Part shown: positions 61,340 to 64,000 of the stretch, one piece after another
Layout of the letters: each line of letters opens with the position of its first letter
Numbering within the stretch: position 1 is the stretch's first letter
The notes under the pieces: model-generated
Database searches by the model: none
What the model was told of the DNA's origin: nothing
What the model saw: only the letters and a program-made list of their open reading frames with translations
Assembly (NCBI GenBank): GCA_024500155.1
Contig: CM044858.1
Location: 186,001-250,000, forward strand
Source: Chenopodium formosanum
Lineage: Eukaryota > Streptophyta > Magnoliopsida > Caryophyllales > Amaranthaceae
Direction: 5' to 3'
Length of the DNA: 64,000 nucleotides
Translations under genes and position numbers: made by a program

Positions 61340-62904
61340 ATGGACGCTGCATTGTCTGGGGAAATATACATACCAGAAGATATTCTGCAGCCTTTGTTAA
61401 AGGCTTCAAATTCTTCAACATTGAATGAAGCTCTACAAAGTCTTATAGGGGTTTCGAGAACTGAGGATGGCCGGTCAGATCTTGCATCGAAGCGTGTACT
61501 CCCGGCTGTACTCCAATTAATACAGTCTATACCTCATTCATCGGCACATCATTTTCTATTGTTGTCTCTTCGCCTCCTTAGGAACCTTTGTGCAGGAGAG
61601 GTAGAGAACCAGAACTTGTTCATTGAGTGTAATGGTCTTGGAGTTGTTTCTAGTGCAATCGATGTGGTGGGGTTTGATATTGATGACTCGGGTGTTGCAG
61701 TTATACGTACAGCCTTACAGGTGGTAGCCAATGTTTCACTTGCTGGGGAGAAGCACCAGTGTGCAATATGGGACCAGTTTTTTCCTGATTTGTTTCTCAA
61801 AATTGCAAGAATTCGCAAGAGAGAAACTTGTGATCCTCTGTGTATGATAATTTACACTTGTTGTGATGGAAGCATTAAACTGTTTCCCGAACTTTGTAGA
61901 AGTCCAGGATTGTCTATCATGGCAGAAATCATTCAGACAGCGTCAGAAGGTAATCACATAACTTCTAAACTTCCAACATATTTTGATGTTTAGTCTTTAA
62001 TGGGTGTTTTTTTTTATGAACATCTCTACCAGTTGGTTTTGGAGAAGACTGGCTAAAGATAATTCTTTCAAGAATTTGTTTGGAGGAATCTCATTTCCCT
62101 GCATTATTCAGGAGTCTAAATGGTAGCTTTGATAATCAAGGCAATGATGAAAGTAAAGGTATAAATTTTACTACAGTACTAGCTTTCCTTTTGCGCATCC
62201 TCTCCGAGATCTTGAATGAGCGTCTAAAGGAGATTTATGTTGGCTCCGAGCTTGCCTTATTTGTTCTTGGCATATTTGAGAAAGCTGTCAAAGCTGTTGA
62301 CTTTTACACAAGAGGTGAATCTGGTCTGCCTACAGGCATTCCTACTAGTGATGTCCTCGGATATTCACTCACTGTTTTGAGAGATATATGTGCACAGGGG
62401 AAACCTCAAGTTGCTGATACTGAGGAAGTTTCAGAGGATGCTGTGGATTCGTTGGTTTCAAGGGGCCTCTTGGACTTGCTCTTATCTCTCCTCCGTGAAC
62501 TTGAGCTACCATCATCAATTAGGAAATCCATGAAACCTGGTGAGAATCAAGGTCTGATTTCTCAGCCATCAAAGGTGTGTCCATACAAGGGCTTTAGAAG
62601 AGATATTGTTGCAGTCATTGCAAATTGTTCGTTTGGAAGAAAGTATGTACAAGATGAAGTGAGAGAAAAGAATGGGATTATTCTTCTTTTACAGCAGTGT
62701 GTTCTTGATGAAGACAATCCTTTCTTAAGGGAATGGGGCATATGGTGTGCAAGCAATATTCTGCAAGGTAATGCCGAAAACCAGCAGATGGTGGCTGATT
62801 TGGAGATGCAAGGAACTGTGGAGGTTCCTGAACTAGCTAAGCTTGGACTACGGGTGGACATAGACCCAAATACTAAACATGCTAAACTTGTAAATATCTC
62901 TTGA
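61340..62904 (+). CDS. MEE50: Ataxin-10 homologue (MEE50-type armadillo-like protein)
   Basis: Two exons, 61340-61949 and 62033-62904, give 493 residues. This is an all-helical, armadillo-like protein. The N-terminal part has ATXN10-like repeats (SLRLLRNLCAGEVENQNLFI, ALQVVANVSLAGEKHQCAIW). The last ~110 residues match the conserved ataxin-10 C-terminal domain: YKGFRRDIVAVIANCSFGRK, VQDEVREKNGIILLLQQCVL, DEDNPFLREWGIWCASNILQ, GNAENQQMVADLE. In animals ATXN10 acts in neuronal survival and cytokinesis. The Arabidopsis homologue I recall (MEE50) is a maternal-effect embryo-arrest gene; the molecular role in plants is not established to my knowledge. The first ATG after the leader intron is used. 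It converges on the phospholipase D gene, with 543 bp between the stops. Confidence 0.92.
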
Positions 62905-63447
62905 GCTAGTTGTGCAATTTATGTTTCGAATTGTCCCATTTAGTGTAAAGTTGTAGATTTTTCCAAAATTGGATCATTTATTTTAACATGGTGCATTGGT
63001 GCTAAACACAAACCTTTGATAGCTGGGATTTACTGTGACAATCTTGTTGTGTCTTGTTAAATTTGCTTTAAATGTTCAAAAATAAACTTTTATAACATTT
63101 AATGTATAATACTTTACATTTTTTGAAATGTTCATAATTAAAGAAGTGCCTTAAAGACAAAAAACAATTTGATTACAGATAACCACCTGTATATGGTTTT
63201 ATCAGCACATGACTTCATGTATAGTGAGGCATGGGTGGCAACAAATTATCCACCAAGAAAAACCATGTTACTAACACTATGCTTAATTACATCCTTGGAA
63301 AACATACAAGCTAAAAATAAAGCTATTGGTATAAATCAAAGTTTAACTCTAGCCTCTAAGCTATAACTTCCGTCTCAGTATCAAAATTTGTTGCATCTGT
63401 TGAAAACCTGAATAGTTATTTGTTGCAAGGTGGTGGCAATAAGTTCA
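62905..63447. other. Convergent 3' UTRs
   Basis: 543 bp between the ataxin-10-like stop and the phospholipase D stop. AT-rich, expected to hold both 3' UTRs. A plus-strand frame at 63169-63366 has no family resemblance. Confidence 0.5.
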
Positions 63448-64000
63448 TCAGATGGTGAGATTCTCTTGAATTCCAATGAAAGAGCCACATATGTTACCGC
63501 CAAGATCAGGAAAATTTTCACATCCCGGAAGAGATTTTACCTTACCCCTTCGATCAACCTCGACAGGGTACTTAAGGAGGTGGCCCCTCATTTCGGTGAC
63601 CTCTGGAGCTGCAAATTGTCTCCAATTCATTTCTCCCAAACCCCTCACTTTTCTAACACATTCTATAGTTTCTGGTTCAGTGAAGCAGTCATCAACAAGT
63701 CCAAGATGCTCAGCCCAAAGAGACATTCTATACCCATATACCTGCAGAACACAGATATTCAGTTATTCGCAAAACAGCAGATCATATACGTATTTTCTGT
63801 TCCATATGGTATACTACCAAATATTCACTTCCCAAATAATATGGTGTACAATACAGGAGAATATGTGGATAGTTGGAACTTGACATACCTGTCCAAAAGG
63901 ATGAGCTGATTTTTTGGCCCAGGTGTAATGAGGCTGATAGGCTCCCATTGCAATCTCTGTGTCCCTGGTTCCCTCCATTGACCGTTGGTTGATGTTTGCA
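63448..64000 (-). CDS. PLD: Phospholipase D, C2-type (beta/gamma-like), 3' end only
   Basis: Partial: the last two exons, 64000(or beyond)-63889 and 63741-63448, give about 135 C-terminal residues. The gene continues past the right edge. The enzyme hydrolyses membrane phospholipids to phosphatidic acid. Visible are NQRSMEGTRDTEIAMGAYQP (just after the second HKD catalytic region, which lies outside the window), then YGYRMSLWAEHLGLVDDCF, MRGHLLKYPVEVDRRGKVKS, LPGCENFPDLGGNICGSF, and the end IQENLTI. MEGTRDTEIAMGAYQP and CVRKVR fit the beta/gamma branch better than alpha or delta in my memory. The PIP2-binding and C2 domains that would settle this are not in the window. Confidence 0.9.

Overview
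This 64 kb window is nuclear DNA from a flowering plant. It is AT-rich, its genes have many GT-AG introns, its protein families are plant-specific, and plant transposons and a piece of plastid DNA are embedded in it. The overall look (short 9-mer repeats such as TACTCCGTA, and MITE and Helitron types) suggests Caryophyllales / Amaranthaceae (a spinach, beet or quinoa relative), but the species is my inference. All exon maps below were built by eye from splice sites, reading phase and remembered family sequences. Each complete protein-coding model closes in frame from start to stop.

Layout, left to right. 2.06-4.75 kb (+): UTR2-type nucleotide-sugar transporter. 7.49-8.83 kb (+): VIT/CCC1-family (MEB-like) transporter. 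9.36-15.74 kb (-): 16-exon SET-domain methyltransferase, convergent with the VIT gene and divergent from the next. 16.60-21.66 kb (+): chloroplast carbamoyl-phosphate synthase large subunit. 21.7-28.3 kb: gene-poor, transposon-bearing stretch. 29.16-35.46 kb (+): SPX-MFS vacuolar phosphate transporter. 35.5-38.1 kb: three non-autonomous elements (Tourist-like, Mutator-like, Helitron). 38.16-42.84 kb (+): GET3a ATPase. 43.5-49.3 kb (-): three tandem copies of a small gene of unknown family, the first one frameshifted. 49.40 kb (+): tRNA-Leu(AAG). 49.79-52.75 kb (-): URM1, sharing a short divergent promoter with PEX16 at 53.11-56.94 kb (+). A 669-bp plastid psaA fragment sits in PEX16 intron 1. 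57.60-60.59 kb: about 9.3 copies of a ~322-bp tandem repeat. 61.34-62.90 kb (+): ataxin-10/MEE50-type protein. 63.45-64.00 kb (-): 3' end of a phospholipase D.

The genes are unrelated housekeeping functions (sugar-nucleotide, metal and phosphate transport, arginine/pyrimidine precursor synthesis, tail-anchored protein insertion, tRNA thiolation/urmylation, peroxisome biogenesis, lipid signalling). There is no operon-like system. The most unusual content is the mobile and repeated DNA. Several insertions have exact target-site duplications. One Mutator-like element has its two empty sites preserved in sister copies of the tandem gene array. Another Mutator-like element is filled with 22-23 bp tandem repeats. 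The best candidate for something undescribed is the three-copy small-protein family at 44.2-48.8 kb.
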